In this document: one piece after another, positions 43,927-53,228 of the stretch | How positions within the stretch are numbered: the stretch's first letter is position 1 | Layout: the number at the start of each line of letters is the position of its first letter | Source of the DNA: Anaerostipes hominis (ex Lee et al. 2021) | Lineage (GTDB): Bacteria > Bacillota > Clostridia > Lachnospirales > Lachnospiraceae | Length of the DNA: 64,000 nt | Assembly: GCF_002270485.1 (NCBI RefSeq) | Contig: NZ_NQOG01000014.1 | Coordinates: 1 to 64,000 of the forward strand | Direction: 5' to 3' | Position numbers and translations under genes: made by a program | The notes under the pieces: model-generated | What the model saw: the letters and a program-made list of their open reading frames with translations, nothing else | What the model was told of the DNA's origin: nothing | Databases searched by the model: none

Positions 43927-45213
43927 GTCCTATGTCAAGATTTAGTACAAGTTAAAAGAGACTATAAAAAAGTCTGTAAATAAGATTCTTCGATGATAAT
44001 GAAGGGCGAAAGTCTTGAACAACAGGCTTTTCGCCCCTGCTTTATATATAACAGTTACAAAAAACATGTCAACAGCAGGCGGTAAATCCGCCCGTTTTTA
44101 GGCCGTCTTTGAATTAATCTGGAAGTCGTCCCTCGTACATGATGCGTAACTCCCCATACACCTGTGCCCAGTTCCGCATCGTTACCGTCCATTTCTTTGT
44201 AGCCTCAAATGTCGCTAAATACAGTGCTTTCAGCAGCGCCGTATCACTTGGGAATACGCTTCTCTGGCGGCTCAGCTTCCGATAAGTGGAGTTCAGTGAT
44301 TCAATGGCATCGGTAGTGTATATCACCTTCCTGACGGTTGCTGAAAACTTGAAGATTGGAGAAACAGCATCCCAGTTGTCCTTCCAGCGTTTCATCGAAT
44401 TCGGATATTTGGGTGCCCATTTCTCTGTCACACGCTCAAGGGCTGCAAGGGCCTTCTTTATTCCGGTAAGACCATCCGCACAGATGATAAGGATGTCTTT
44501 TACACCCCAGTTTTTCAGCTCATTCAAAACAGACAGCCAGTATTTTGAACTTTCATTCTCTCCAACATGGATTGTAAGTACCTCTTTCTTCCCTTCCGCA
44601 TTAATCCCAAGAATGACATAGGCGGCAAGTTTACGGATCACGCCATTGTCACGGACAGAATAGTGGATGGCATCAATATAAAGGATTGGATAGACTTCAT
44701 CCAGCGGCCGGTTTTGCCAGTCTTCCATCTGGGGCAGGATCTTGTCTGTGACATCAGAGATAAATCCTTTCGAGGTTTCAAAGCCGTAGATCTCCTCCAT
44801 GGTTTCTGATATCTGCCGGGTCGTCATTCCTTTTGCATACATGGAAATGATCTTTTGGTCAATATCAGAAATGTCTTTCTGCCGTTTTTCACCACTTGTG
44901 GTTCAAAAGTAGATTTCCGATCTTGCCCTTGATGGTTCCGCCAAGGAGAGCTTTTAGGGCATCTTGAATGTCTTCAGCAATTTGGATATCGTATTCCTCC
45001 AGGCGCTGATGGATTATGCTGCGTTTCCCTTCCGTCATTTGTACTCTGTGTACGGGTTTCTTTTCTCTTGCCATAATAAAAGGCCCTCCTATGATTTTTA
45101 TTTTATCATAGAAGAACCTTCTAAGTTCTATTTTACAGAAAAAGTTTCACACTCTCAGTTAAAATGAGAAATTTATCCTCATCTTAACTTGTACTAAATC
45201 TTGACATAGGACC
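43926..45213 (-). mobile_element. IS256-family element, defective copy in CRISPR array 2
   Basis: Ends GGTCCTATGTCAAGATTTAG (43926 on) and its inverted partner ending at 45213. The flanking 8 bases differ (CAAGTGTT on the left, AGTTTGAT on the right), so there is no target duplication: a rearrangement has followed insertion. The transposase gene inside is deleted and frameshifted. Confidence 0.88.
44114..45074 (-). pseudogene. IS256-family transposase, internally deleted and frameshifted
   Basis: ATG 45074, after AGGAGGGCC on the minus strand, opens MAREKKPVHRVQMTEGKRSI and LKALLGGTIKGK. It then joins directly to the segment that normally encodes DRKSTFEPQVV, in the wrong frame, with a stop at 44889. 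A missing A near 44882 is a second lesion. From 44842 the catalytic part is open to 44114: DAIHYSVRD, LIICADGLTGIKKAL and the shared C-terminus EGRLPD. About 300 of some 400 residues remain. Confidence 0.85.
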
Positions 45214-45215
45214 AG

Positions 45216-45590
45216 TTTGATTGCCTTACGAAAAAAGTCATTAAAGGAGCAGCGTTGAAGTATAAACGTGATATTTCAAGACGCTTGCAACATGAAGTCC
45301 CATTCTCTGAAATTTCGGATTTGGAATTGAATAAGGCTGGCATTTATGACAGATATTCCAGCGATTATACAGCGTTCAATCTTCTTGGCATGGAAGTCCA
45401 AGTATCGGACGACCAGTTAAGCAAAGCACTCAAATGTTTACCAGAGAAAAAACGCAATATCATTTTGTTGTCATACTTTATGGATATGTCTGACGCAGAA
45501 ATCGGAGAGCTTATAAACGTGTTACGCACCACTGTTTACCGTCACAGGACAAGTATTCTGGAAGAATTAAGAAAAATGATGGAGGAATAA
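45216..45590 (+). pseudogene. Conjugative-element sigma-70-like factor, 5' end lost to the IS
   Basis: An open frame from the IS edge: FDCLTKKVIKGAALKYKRDI, LQHEVPFSEISDLELNKAG, and the region-4 helix-turn-helix LKCLPEKKRNIILLSYFMDM and NVLRTTVYRHRTSILEELRK. It matches the small sigma-like regulators of Tn916/Tn1549-type elements, which sit just before a HTH protein, xis and int, the order found here. Its N-terminus is cut by the IS256 copy. The first internal ATG-like start would be TTG 45255. Confidence 0.8.
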
Positions 45591-45625
45591 CCGCGGATAA
45601 CAACCAAAGACACATACCCTTTGCT

Positions 45626-45829
45626 GTGATTGTGGCGGCTACCGATGGTGATGAAGCTGCCATACAGAAAATCTTAAAATTCTATGATGGGTACATATCA
45701 AAGTTGAGCTTACACCAGTTGTATGACGAATATGAAAACGTCTACATGGTGGTGGGTTCTGAATTGAAAGGCAGAATACAGGCGGCGGTCATGGATATGA
45801 TTGCAAACTTTGAGATTATTGTAATTTAA
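45626..45829 (+). CDS. Conjugative-element helix-turn-helix protein
   Basis: 67 or more residues: VIVAATDGDEAAIQKILKFY, YISKLSLHQLYDEYENVYMV and LKGRIQAAVMDMIANFEIIV, the small HTH_16-type regulatory protein of Tn916/Tn1549-like elements. Coding similarity runs upstream in frame (DNNQRHIPFA) to about 45596, where ATA, not ATG, precedes it, so the original start may be lost. It follows the sigma factor by 35 bases. A hairpin GGGC/GCCC with seven T follows at 45840-45859. Confidence 0.65.
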   Translation: MIVAATDGDEAAIQKILKFYDGYISKLSLHQLYDEYENVYMVVGSELKGRIQAAVMDMIANFEIIVI

Positions 45830-45859
45830 CCATTCTGATGGGCGGAGCCCCCTTTTTTT

Positions 45860-46272
45860 GCTCCACTTGTCAATCTATGAATGTCCATTATTCAGATAGT
45901 GGTTTTTCATAGACTGGCAATCACAGTCAAGAGTTCTTTGACAACTGAATAAAGCAGATAGATACGTTCGATATGCAGCGAGCCAGCGGAAATTGCACGC
46001 CATGACCTTTTGAGATAAAGTGAGCGATTCCTGTAATGTTCCGCAGGCAACTGTTGGAAAGGTTGCAGCTATGACCTGTATATCTGGATAATGATACACC
46101 CGTATGACACGGTTCACCCATCAGAATGGGAAAGGTGAAAGTCCTGTGGAGCTTGCCAGAGTAAAAAATCATTGATTCTCTGGTCGTAATATGATGAAAA
46201 AAGCCGAAAATATGGTATAATATACATATATCGTATTACGGCTCATTCCAGTATGGAAAGGAGCTTTATATC
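45860..46272. other. Non-coding part of the integrative element remnant
   Basis: No gene. It has the GGGAAAGGTGAAAGTC and GGCAATCACAGTC type stretches seen before xis/int in Tn916-type elements and a TATAAT near 46217; xis is absent. TATAATATAC with upstream ATATGG suggests the int promoter survives. Confidence 0.4.
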
Positions 46273-46551
46273 ATGTCAGAGAAAAGACGGAAGATACGCA
46301 TACAAATACATGGACGCAAACGGTAAACCGCAATTCGTGTACGTTTGGAAATTAACTGCTGAGGACTGACTGACAATCTGGATTTTGAAATCAGGATAAT
46401 CAATGTAGACCATCAGCTATTGAAAGATTCGCAGGTTGGCTACTACGTTGAAACTCCAAAAACAAAAAACGTCGGTAAAGCCCATAAATACAGGCTAAAC
46501 CGACATTTGCCAACTTATGAAAAGATAATCAAAAATTTATATAGTTTTTAA
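46273..46551 (+). pseudogene. Tyrosine integrase (Tn916 Int type), two remnants
   Basis: ATG 46273 opens MSEKRR, the usual Int start. After a deletion and frame change the arm-binding domain continues RYAYKYMDANGKPQFVYVWK and LTAED, then TGA at 46369. Directly after, DFEIRIINVDHQLLKDSQVG and YYVETPKTKN correspond to the middle of the catalytic domain; the Arg-His-Arg-Tyr parts are gone. The element cannot excise. Confidence 0.8.
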
Positions 46552-46680
46552 GAAGCAACAATGTAGGAAAAAGCCTAAAAATAAGGATTTAGTGTTTGAC
46601 ATAATGGGAAGAAAATCAGTTAGACAGGAATATATGAAAAGTGACCAAAATACCTAAGGGATTTTTGTATAAATTCATAC

Positions 46681-46709
46681 TTGCATATGGATAAAAAATT
46701 TGTTATTAT
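46681..46709 (+). promoter_or_regulatory. Promoter of the beta-glucoside operon
   Basis: TTGCAT 46681-46686, 17 bases, TATTAT 46704-46709. Confidence 0.6.
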
Positions 46710-46730
46710 ATCGCTGTTGAAAAAAGAATA

Positions 46731-46816
46731 GCTATGGCTGTTACTGGTAATGCAGGCAAGACCAAGTTTGGAATAGAGTCTTAGATAAGGCTTTATTGCT
46801 GCTTGGTCTTTTTTTG
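46731..46816 (+). promoter_or_regulatory. RAT antiterminator site and overlapping terminator
   Basis: GGCTGTTACTGGTAATGCAG followed by GCAAGACC (46736-46763) is a classic ribonucleic antiterminator for BglG/LicT proteins. It overlaps the left arm of a terminator whose stem is AAGACCAAG/CTTGGTCTT with seven T to 46816. The LicT-like protein at 50219 should bind here when beta-glucosides are transported. Confidence 0.92.
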
Positions 46817-46872
46817 TATAAACGAGTCCGCGGTTGTTTATACAGAGAGGAAAAAAGAAAAGGAGAGTTTTT

Positions 46873-48759
46873 ATGGATTACAAGGCATTAGGCCATGAGT
46901 TAATTAAGCTAGTGGGAGGAAAAGATAATATCAGCAGACTGACACACTGTGCAACCCGACTGCGATTTGAATTTTACGACAAAAATAAAGTAGATTTAAA
47001 AAGGATTGAAAATACACCTGGAGTAATCAACGTCGTAGATAAAGGAGGACAATTTCAGGTTGTCATCGGAAATGAGGTCCAGACTACGTTTCGCGTGATT
47101 GTAGATGAAATGGGAGATCAGGCAGCTTCTAATGGAAAAGAGGAAAAGAAAGAAGACAAGGGAAGCATAGTTAACAGAATTATCAGTGTGATCTCTACAA
47201 CCTTTACTCCTGTCATTCCGGCATTAATCGGAGGAGGTATGATGAAAGCAGTCCTTTCTATTTTAGTACTGCTGAATCTGGTTGATACAACTGGCACTAC
47301 TTATGGAATCATTAATTTTATCTCAGATGCTCCATTTTATTTCATGCCGGTCCTTTTAGCATATGGAGCTGCAATTAAATTTAACTGCAGCCCTATTCTC
47401 GCTATGACTATGGCTTGTGCCTTGCTTCATCCAACCTGGAGCGGTTTCGTGGCAGCAGGGGAAGCAATCAGTTTCTTTGGAATTCCGGTCACTCTGGTAG
47501 ATTATTCCTATTCTGTGATTCCTATTATTTTAGGTGTATGGATTCTGTCTTATGTAGAAAAATTTGCAGAGAAATATTCTCCATCTATAATCAAATTTTT
47601 TATAAAACCGTTGATTATTATGTTTGTCTCAATTCCAATTGGTTTATTGATTGTTGGGCCATTTGGTAATCTGTTAAATGATATGGTACAGGCAGGAGCA
47701 GATTTTATTAATGGAAAAGCAAGCTGGCTGATTCCAATGCTGATGGGTGCTTTCCAACCATTCCTTGTTCTGACAGGAACAGCCTGGGCTATGACACCAA
47801 TTGCAACAGTGCAGATTACAAATGTAGGATTTGAGACAGTCAACGGTCCTGGTATGCTGGCATCAAACATTGCACAGGGTGCTGCTGCACTGGCTGTTGC
47901 AGTAAAAACAAAAAATAGACAGTTAAAACAGTTGGCATCTTCTTCCGGTTTTACAGGTGTGATGGGTATTACAGAACCTTGTCTTTATGGAGTGAATCTG
48001 AAATTAAAACGTCCATTTATTGCTTCTATGATCGGCGGTGGAATCGGTGGAATCTATGCAGGTCTTTCCGGACTGGTTCGATACTCTTTTGTCTCTCCGG
48101 GACTGGCAGCAATTCCGGCATTTATTGGGGAAAATCCAATGAATGTGGTACATGCATTGATTACAATTGTTATCTCTTTTGCAGCAGGTTTTGCGGCATC
48201 CTGGATTCTTGGATTTGATGATCCTGAAGAGGAGAGTCCGGTGAAGGATAACATTTCTTCTGAATCAGAAAAATTGCAGGATGTTACTGTAAAGAGTGAA
48301 ATAAAAGGTGAGATTGTCTACGCGCCAATCAAAGGAAGAGTGATTCCATTAGAAGAAGTTCCTGATGAGGTATTTTCCAATGGCATTTTAGGAAAAGGAG
48401 CTGCGATCGTACCGGAGGAAGGATGTGTTTATGCACCTTTTGATGGAAAAATTGCTTCTGTTTTTGATACAAAACATGCTATTTGTTTAGTAAGTGATGA
48501 TGGAATGGAACTCTTGATCCATGTTGGAATTGATACTGTAAATCTGGAAGGAAAACCATTTACTGCAGTTAAGGATGCTGGAGACAGGATCAAAAAGGGA
48601 GAAAAACTGCTGGAATTTAATATAGAAGAGATTAAAAAAGCAGGATATGAGACAGTGACTCCTGTATTGGTTGGAAACACAGACAACTATAAAGAGATTG
48701 TTCCAATCAGAGAAGGAGAAATTAATCCGACAGAAGAATTCATTCATGTAATAGCATAA
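46873..48759 (+). CDS. bglP: Beta-glucoside PTS transporter, EIIBCA
   Basis: Imports and phosphorylates beta-glucosides. 628 residues: EIIB with phospho-cysteine C26 (RLTHCATRLRF), EIIC with about ten helices (about 100-460, IPALIGGGMMKAVL, GVMGITEPCLYGVNLKLKRP), and a glucose-type EIIA at the C-terminus (about 490-628) with LLIHVGIDTVNLEGKPF. AAAAGGAGAG precedes ATG 46873. First gene of bglP-bglA-licT, behind the RAT site. Confidence 0.93.
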   Translation: MDYKALGHELIKLVGGKDNISRLTHCATRLRFEFYDKNKVDLKRIENTPGVINVVDKGGQFQVVIGNEVQTTFRVIVDEMGDQAASNGKEEKKEDKGSIVNRIISVISTTFTPVIPALIGGGMMKAVLSILVLLNLVDTTGTTYGIINFISDAPFYFMPVLLAYGAAIKFNCSPILAMTMACALLHPTWSGFVAAGEAISFFGIPVTLVDYSYSVIPIILGVWILSYVEKFAEKYSPSIIKFFIKPLIIMFVSIPIGLLIVGPFGNLLNDMVQAGADFINGKASWLIPMLMGAFQPFLVLTGTAWAMTPIATVQITNVGFETVNGPGMLASNIAQGAAALAVAVKTKNRQLKQLASSSGFTGVMGITEPCLYGVNLKLKRPFIASMIGGGIGGIYAGLSGLVRYSFVSPGLAAIPAFIGENPMNVVHALITIVISFAAGFAASWILGFDDPEEESPVKDNISSESEKLQDVTVKSEIKGEIVYAPIKGRVIPLEEVPDEVFSNGILGKGAAIVPEEGCVYAPFDGKIASVFDTKHAICLVSDDGMELLIHVGIDTVNLEGKPFTAVKDAGDRIKKGEKLLEFNIEEIKKAGYETVTPVLVGNTDNYKEIVPIREGEINPTEEFIHVIA

Positions 48760-48773
48760 AGGGTGTAAGAAAA

Positions 48774-50183
48774 ATGATTTATAATACTAAAACGAATTTT
48801 CCTGAAAATTTTTTATGGGGAGCTTCAACCTCTGCCTATCAGGTAGAGGGAGCTGTCCTGGAGGATGGAAAAAGTCCTTCTATTATTGATATGTATGAAC
48901 ATCCAAAAGATACAGCGGGGTTTCGAATAGCCAGTGATTATTATCACCGCTATAAAGAGGATATTCAGTGGTTTGCCAAAATGGGGCTTAAGGCATATCG
49001 TTTCTCCATTGCCTGGACCCGGATTTTACCGGAAGGTACAGGGAAAATCAATCAGCCGGGAGTGGATTATTATAAAAATATCATTGCCGAATGTCGAAAA
49101 TATAAAATAGAGCCTGTTGTAACCATGTATCATTTTGATCTGCCCTATTGTCTGGAAGAACAGGGTGGATGGAATAAACGGGAAACTGTAGATGCTTTTG
49201 TAGAGTATGCCAGGGTTTTGTTTGAAATCTACGGCAGAGAAGTTACTTACTGGCTTACAATTAATGAACAAAATACAATGATTTTGCATCCGGGAGCAAT
49301 CGGCTTGCCAAAAGGAGGCACTCTTCCTACCAAAAAGGAGCTTTACCAGCAAAATCATCATATGATGCTGGCGCAGGCCAGAGTTATGAAGCTGTTTCAT
49401 AAAATGGTGCGGAATGGAAAAATTGGACCGGCTTTAAATCTTACTGCTATGTATCCTGCTTCATGCAGACCGGAAGATGCAATCGCTGCCCATAACTGGG
49501 TGTCGATTCGGTGCTGGAACTTCGCTGATGTCCCTGTGTTTGGAACCTATCATCCACTGGCGTTTTCTTATATGAAAGATCGGGGAATCGCTCCTGAGAT
49601 TTTGCCAGGAGATATGGAAATTCTAAAAGACGCAGATCCGGATTTTATTGCTATGAATTATTATTCTACCGCTACCATTGGAGCAAGCAGAAATGATAGT
49701 TCTGATGTGGCCGCGCGGGCAGGAGACCAGCAGATTATGCTGGGAGAACAGGGGGTATACAGACCGGAAGAAAATCCCTATGTGGATAAAACAAAATATG
49801 GATGGGTAATCGATCCTGTAGGCTTCCGTTACACCTTAAGAAAGGTATATGAGCGTTATCATCTTCCTATTCTGGTAACAGAAAATGGAATCGGAGCACC
49901 GGATATTCTGGAAGATGGGAAAATACATGATGATTATCGAATTGATTTTCTGAAAAAGCATTTAATTCAGATGAAACTGGCCATTGCAGACGGAGTAGAA
50001 ATGATTGGATATTGTCCGTGGGCAGCGATTGATGTCGTCAGTACTCATCAGGGATATAAGAAAAGATATGGTTTTATCTATGTGGACAGAGAGGAATTTG
50101 ACTTAAAGGAGATGAAACGGTATCCGAAAGATAGTTTTTTCTGGTATCAGAAAGTGATTGCCGAAAACGGGAAAAGCCTGTAG
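48774..50183 (+). CDS. bglA: 6-phospho-beta-glucosidase, GH1
   Basis: Splits phosphorylated beta-glucosides delivered by the PTS. 469 residues, full length: FPENFLWGASTSAYQVEGA, acid/base E in WLTINEQNT, nucleophile E in ILVTENGIGAPD, and GYCPWAAIDVVSTHQGYKKR near the end. The acid/base motif is TINEQ rather than TxNEP, as often seen in phospho-glucosidases. GGGTGTAAGAAAA precedes ATG 48774, 14 bases after bglP. Confidence 0.94.
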   Translation: MIYNTKTNFPENFLWGASTSAYQVEGAVLEDGKSPSIIDMYEHPKDTAGFRIASDYYHRYKEDIQWFAKMGLKAYRFSIAWTRILPEGTGKINQPGVDYYKNIIAECRKYKIEPVVTMYHFDLPYCLEEQGGWNKRETVDAFVEYARVLFEIYGREVTYWLTINEQNTMILHPGAIGLPKGGTLPTKKELYQQNHHMMLAQARVMKLFHKMVRNGKIGPALNLTAMYPASCRPEDAIAAHNWVSIRCWNFADVPVFGTYHPLAFSYMKDRGIAPEILPGDMEILKDADPDFIAMNYYSTATIGASRNDSSDVAARAGDQQIMLGEQGVYRPEENPYVDKTKYGWVIDPVGFRYTLRKVYERYHLPILVTENGIGAPDILEDGKIHDDYRIDFLKKHLIQMKLAIADGVEMIGYCPWAAIDVVSTHQGYKKRYGFIYVDREEFDLKEMKRYPKDSFFWYQKVIAENGKSL

Positions 50184-50218
50184 AATAGGAAAAAAGACGT
50201 ATAAAAGGAACGAAGAAC

Positions 50219-51046
50219 ATGATTGTGAAAAAGATATTAAATAACAATTTGATATTGGTATCCGATGAAAAGGGAAGAGAGCATATCGTCATGGGCAGAG
50301 GGCTTCGCTTTACCAATACTGTGGGCAAGGAATTGGTAGAGTCGGACATAGAGAAAGTATATGTATTAAAAGAAGAAAATACAAAAAATTACATGAGTCT
50401 TTTGGAAGAAGCACCGAAGGAGTACGTAGAAACAGTTCAGGAAGCAGTTCGTCTTGCAAATCTGTGGTCGGAAAAAGAATTAAATGAACAGCTTTTTGTT
50501 ACCTTGTTTGATCATTTGATTTATGCTCTGGAAAGATATAACAATCATATTGTGCTTCAAAACAGGATGCTTTGGGAAATTAAACAGTTTTATCCAAAGG
50601 AATATCAGGTCAGTGAAAGAGTATTAGCCTTTTTAAATAAGGAGCTGTCCATTGAACTTCCGGAGGAGGAAGCAGGGAATATTGCTTTTCATCTTGTAAA
50701 TGCTCAGTCGGGACAGAAAGATATGGGAAATACAATTCTGGGAATCAAAATGCAGAAAAACATTTTTAATATTATCCAGATGACTTTTCAGAAGAAATTA
50801 GATGTTAATTCTATGAATTATACACGTCTGGTCATTCATATCCAGTTTTTCCTTCAAAGACTATTTGAAGATAAAATGCTGGATGACCAGGGCGTGATGT
50901 TTTACGAACATATCAAAGAAAAACTGCCAAAAGAATTAAGTTGTGTAAGACAGATACAACGATATATCGAAAGCACCATTCAAAAAACCATAACGGAAGA
51001 AGAAATAGGGTATCTGGCAGTTCACATCTCAAGGGTGATATCATAA
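50219..51046 (+). CDS. licT: BglG/LicT-family transcription antiterminator
   Basis: Binds the RAT site at 46731 and prevents termination. 275 residues: N-terminal RNA-binding CAT domain (MIVKKILNNNLILVSDEKGR, EHIVMGRGLRF), then two PRD domains with the phosphorylation histidines (FDHLIYALERYNNH, LPEEEAGNIAFHLVNAQ; then NYTRLVIHIQFFLQRL and EEEIGYLAVHISR). Control by EII and HPr is the family rule. It is the last gene rather than the first, so its own level depends on antitermination. Confidence 0.93.
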   Translation: MIVKKILNNNLILVSDEKGREHIVMGRGLRFTNTVGKELVESDIEKVYVLKEENTKNYMSLLEEAPKEYVETVQEAVRLANLWSEKELNEQLFVTLFDHLIYALERYNNHIVLQNRMLWEIKQFYPKEYQVSERVLAFLNKELSIELPEEEAGNIAFHLVNAQSGQKDMGNTILGIKMQKNIFNIIQMTFQKKLDVNSMNYTRLVIHIQFFLQRLFEDKMLDDQGVMFYEHIKEKLPKELSCVRQIQRYIESTIQKTITEEEIGYLAVHISRVIS

Positions 51047-51054
51047 AAGAAAGC

Positions 51055-51088
51055 AGGAGTATTCAAATTGGATACTCCTTATTTTTTA
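51055..51088 (+). terminator. Terminator of the bgl operon
   Basis: AGGAGTAT and ATACTCCT around TCAAATTGG, followed by TATTTTTT. Confidence 0.85.
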
Positions 51089-51395
51089 CAGAAATAAATC
51101 ATTCTTTATAGAGATAAAATAATTAAGTCATTTGTTAATTTAAACCTATATATAGTCAGGTTACGTGTAATGCATCAGACCAATAATATTCACCATTTTC
51201 CTCATCATCTGTGAAATCCCAAAATGAATCAGTTCCAAAGCCAATAACGCGTGTATCTTGTTGACATCAAAAGCATGTATGAATGCCTGTAATAACATAA
51301 ATATTATCACAAATAATACCATTGGCAGGTAAAATCCATTTTTTAAACCGCATGTAGTGTTTTTTACTAGAAAGACGGATTGCTTTTGGCGAGTT
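51089..51395. other. Intergenic region with a possible gene fragment
   Basis: No complete gene. On the minus strand about 51170-51260 reads VIGFGTDSFWDFTDDEENGE, a short fragment of a protein I cannot name, without start or stop context. Confidence 0.35.
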
Positions 51396-51448
51396 AAGAT
51401 GAGGATAAATTTCTCATTTTAACTTGTACTAAATCTTGACATAGGACC
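51396..51448 (-). mobile_element. IS256-family end fragment
   Basis: 53 bases ending ATCTTGACATAGGACC match the end of the IS256 copy at 45161-45213, including the stretch GATGAGGATAAATTTCTCAT in inverted form. Only this tip is present, without any transposase sequence. It marks the other edge of the block that interrupts CRISPR array 2. Confidence 0.85.
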
Positions 51449-51475
51449 AAAATAAAAACAAGAGTTGTACTAGAA
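51449..51475 (+). CRISPR. Stray degenerate CRISPR repeat
   Basis: 27 bases beginning AAATAAAAACAAG match positions 4-30 of the array-2 repeat with four mismatches (positions 17, 24, 26 and 27). It directly abuts the IS256 tip, so it is most simply the former distal end of array 2, moved 7.5 kb away by the block between the IS ends. Confidence 0.65.
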
Positions 51476-51555
51476 TTATTTTTACAATAAATAGAAATCA
51501 TTATAAGGCATTGAGCTTCTTTAATTTCATAAGAAACTCAAAACGTTTTGCAACG

Positions 51556-51800
51556 CTCTACATACTCAATGCTACCTCTACGATATATTTGTCATAATCG
51601 TAAAATTGCATAACACACTGGCCCCAAGGATATTCTTTGATTCCATGGAGAAACTCCAGTTTCACTCCGATCAATTCCTCGTAGTTGGACTGCAGAGACG
51701 GGTCATTTTCAAAAGAAACATGAACCTCCAGATCCATTTCTACCGTTTGTCCATTACCTTCTCATAAAAATTTTTTGATCTTTCCATGTCAGACACCTAA
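51556..51800 (-). pseudogene. VOC/glyoxalase-like protein, remnant
   Basis: On the minus strand KNFYEKVMD, a one-base shift, then VEMDLEVHVSFENDPSLQSN, LIGVKLEFLHGIKEYPWGQ and VMQFYDYDKYIVEVALSM to the stop. It is the C-terminal two thirds of a dihydroxybiphenyl-dioxygenase-fold protein. The start and N-terminus are missing. Confidence 0.7.
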
Positions 51801-51858
51801 ATCAACGTACTGCCGTATATCATATTTTCTCCTTTCTGCTTTGTACCTACATTATAGA

Positions 51859-52261
51859 TCAAAATTTGGCAATCTCGCTGTAAAAATGGGACATCTCACG
51901 ACGGCATTCCTGTGGAGAAATTTTGCATACAGATTTAAAATCGTGGATAAAGTTAGGCAGATCATAAAACCCGGATAAATTACAGGCGTTGGTGATGCTG
52001 TATTGATGCGGACCAGGCTGGAAAAAATGCATATAAACCGGCCGATCATTCTGGTCTCATCACATGAACATACCAGAGTTGCGTACCCATGGGGATGACG
52101 GTGTAATGATTTGAGATCATGTCATTGCCGGGGAAGGTAACAGTGCAACTTGAAATCCAATCCCGCAGTGCCGGATGAGGAAGGAGATACATATAATCTT
52201 CTCCTTTTTCCAGAACACGATGAGGTTCACGATAAAATTTCAGGTCATCTTTAGTGATCAT
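51859..52261 (-). pseudogene. AraC-family regulator, remnant
   Basis: ATG 52261 opens MITKDDLKFYREPHRVLEKG and LRDWISSCTVTFPGNDMISN, typical of a sensor domain (DUF6597-like) of AraC proteins; the frame ends after 71 residues. A second frame then gives NACNLSGFYDLPNFIHDFKS and KISPQECRREM, the second AraC helix-turn-helix, to the stop at 51859. Most of the middle is deleted. Confidence 0.7.
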
Positions 52262-52337
52262 AAGCTGCCAGTCCTTTCAAATTTTATATACCAGACATAC
52301 GTTTTATAGACTTCGTCATAACATATCAAATGATGTT

Positions 52338-52438
52338 GGGGTCAAAATATATTTTAACCCCTGGATACCTGCGGATTGTTCCGCACTTTGTGTTCCCACA
52401 ATCCTAAAAACATGAGAAATCCGCCCTCATCGGGCTGC
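52338..52438 (+). repeat. 100-base interspersed repeat, copy 2
   Basis: Inverted counterpart of 39981-40080: GGGGTCAAAATA...TTTTAACCCC hairpin, GCGGATTGTTCCGCACTTTG, CCCACAATCCTAAAAACAT, CCGCCCT...CGGGC hairpin. It sits between the AraC remnant and the ABC transporter operon. Confidence 0.75.
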
Positions 52439-52514
52439 AGCAGCGCATTTAGGTATTAATTTGGGCAAAAATATGTTAAAATTTATGTATCTCGGATAGC
52501 GGAGGGAACTGCAT

Positions 52515-53219
52515 ATGGATGGTTTTATTCGGTTGGAAGAAGTGAGGAAAATATATCAGACGGGACAGGTCGTTACCAAGGCCGTGGATGGGATTAATTT
52601 TACCATCAGTGAGGGAGAATTTGTCGTTATCATAGGAGCCAGCGGCGCCGGAAAGACGACGATTCTGAACATTTTGGGAGGGATGGACACAGTCACCTCC
52701 GGTTCTGTTTTTGTAGATGGAAATGATATCGCAAAGTATTCAAGGAGACAGCTGACCCAGTACCGGAGAAATGACATCGGATTTGTATTTCAGTTTTACA
52801 ATCTGGTGCCCAACCTGACGGCGCTGGAAAATGTGGAGCTGGCCCTTCAGATCAGCAAAAATCCGCTGGATGCGGAGCAGATTCTCTCGGATGTGGGACT
52901 CTCTGAGCGCCTGTCTAATTTCCCTGCCCAGCTTTCCGGAGGAGAACAGCAGCGGGTTTCCATTGCCAGGGCCCTCGCCAAAAATCCAAAGCTCCTGCTC
53001 TGCGATGAGCCAACCGGGGCGCTGGACTATAAGACAGGAAAGTCTATTTTGAAACTCTTGCAGGATACATGCCGGGAGAGAAATAAGACCGTGATCGTCA
53101 TCACTCACAATCTTGCGATCGCCCCGATCGCAGACCGTGTAATCGAGATCAAGAGCGGAAAAGTACATGACATGTGGATCAATAAGGAACCTAAATCGGT
53201 AGACACGATAGAATGGTAG
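52515..53219 (+). CDS. ABC transporter ATP-binding protein (MacB/LolD type)
   Basis: 234 residues: Walker [10 protein letters not shown] (41-49), signature LSGGEQQR, Walker [13 protein letters not shown], and H-loop VITHN. This clade powers FtsX-like permeases that do mechanical work on the outer face of the membrane rather than classical transport. AGCGGAGGGAACTGCAT precedes ATG 52515. The permease follows 9 bases later. Confidence 0.92.
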   Translation: MDGFIRLEEVRKIYQTGQVVTKAVDGINFTISEGEFVVIIGASGAGKTTILNILGGMDTVTSGSVFVDGNDIAKYSRRQLTQYRRNDIGFVFQFYNLVPNLTALENVELALQISKNPLDAEQILSDVGLSERLSNFPAQLSGGEQQRVSIARALAKNPKLLLCDEPTGALDYKTGKSILKLLQDTCRERNKTVIVITHNLAIAPIADRVIEIKSGKVHDMWINKEPKSVDTIEW

Positions 53220-53228
53220 GTGGGTCAC

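Noticed and set aside
43918-45221. Simple IS256 insertion with target duplication
   Set aside because: The 8 bases on the two sides do not match, so a rearrangement after insertion is needed.
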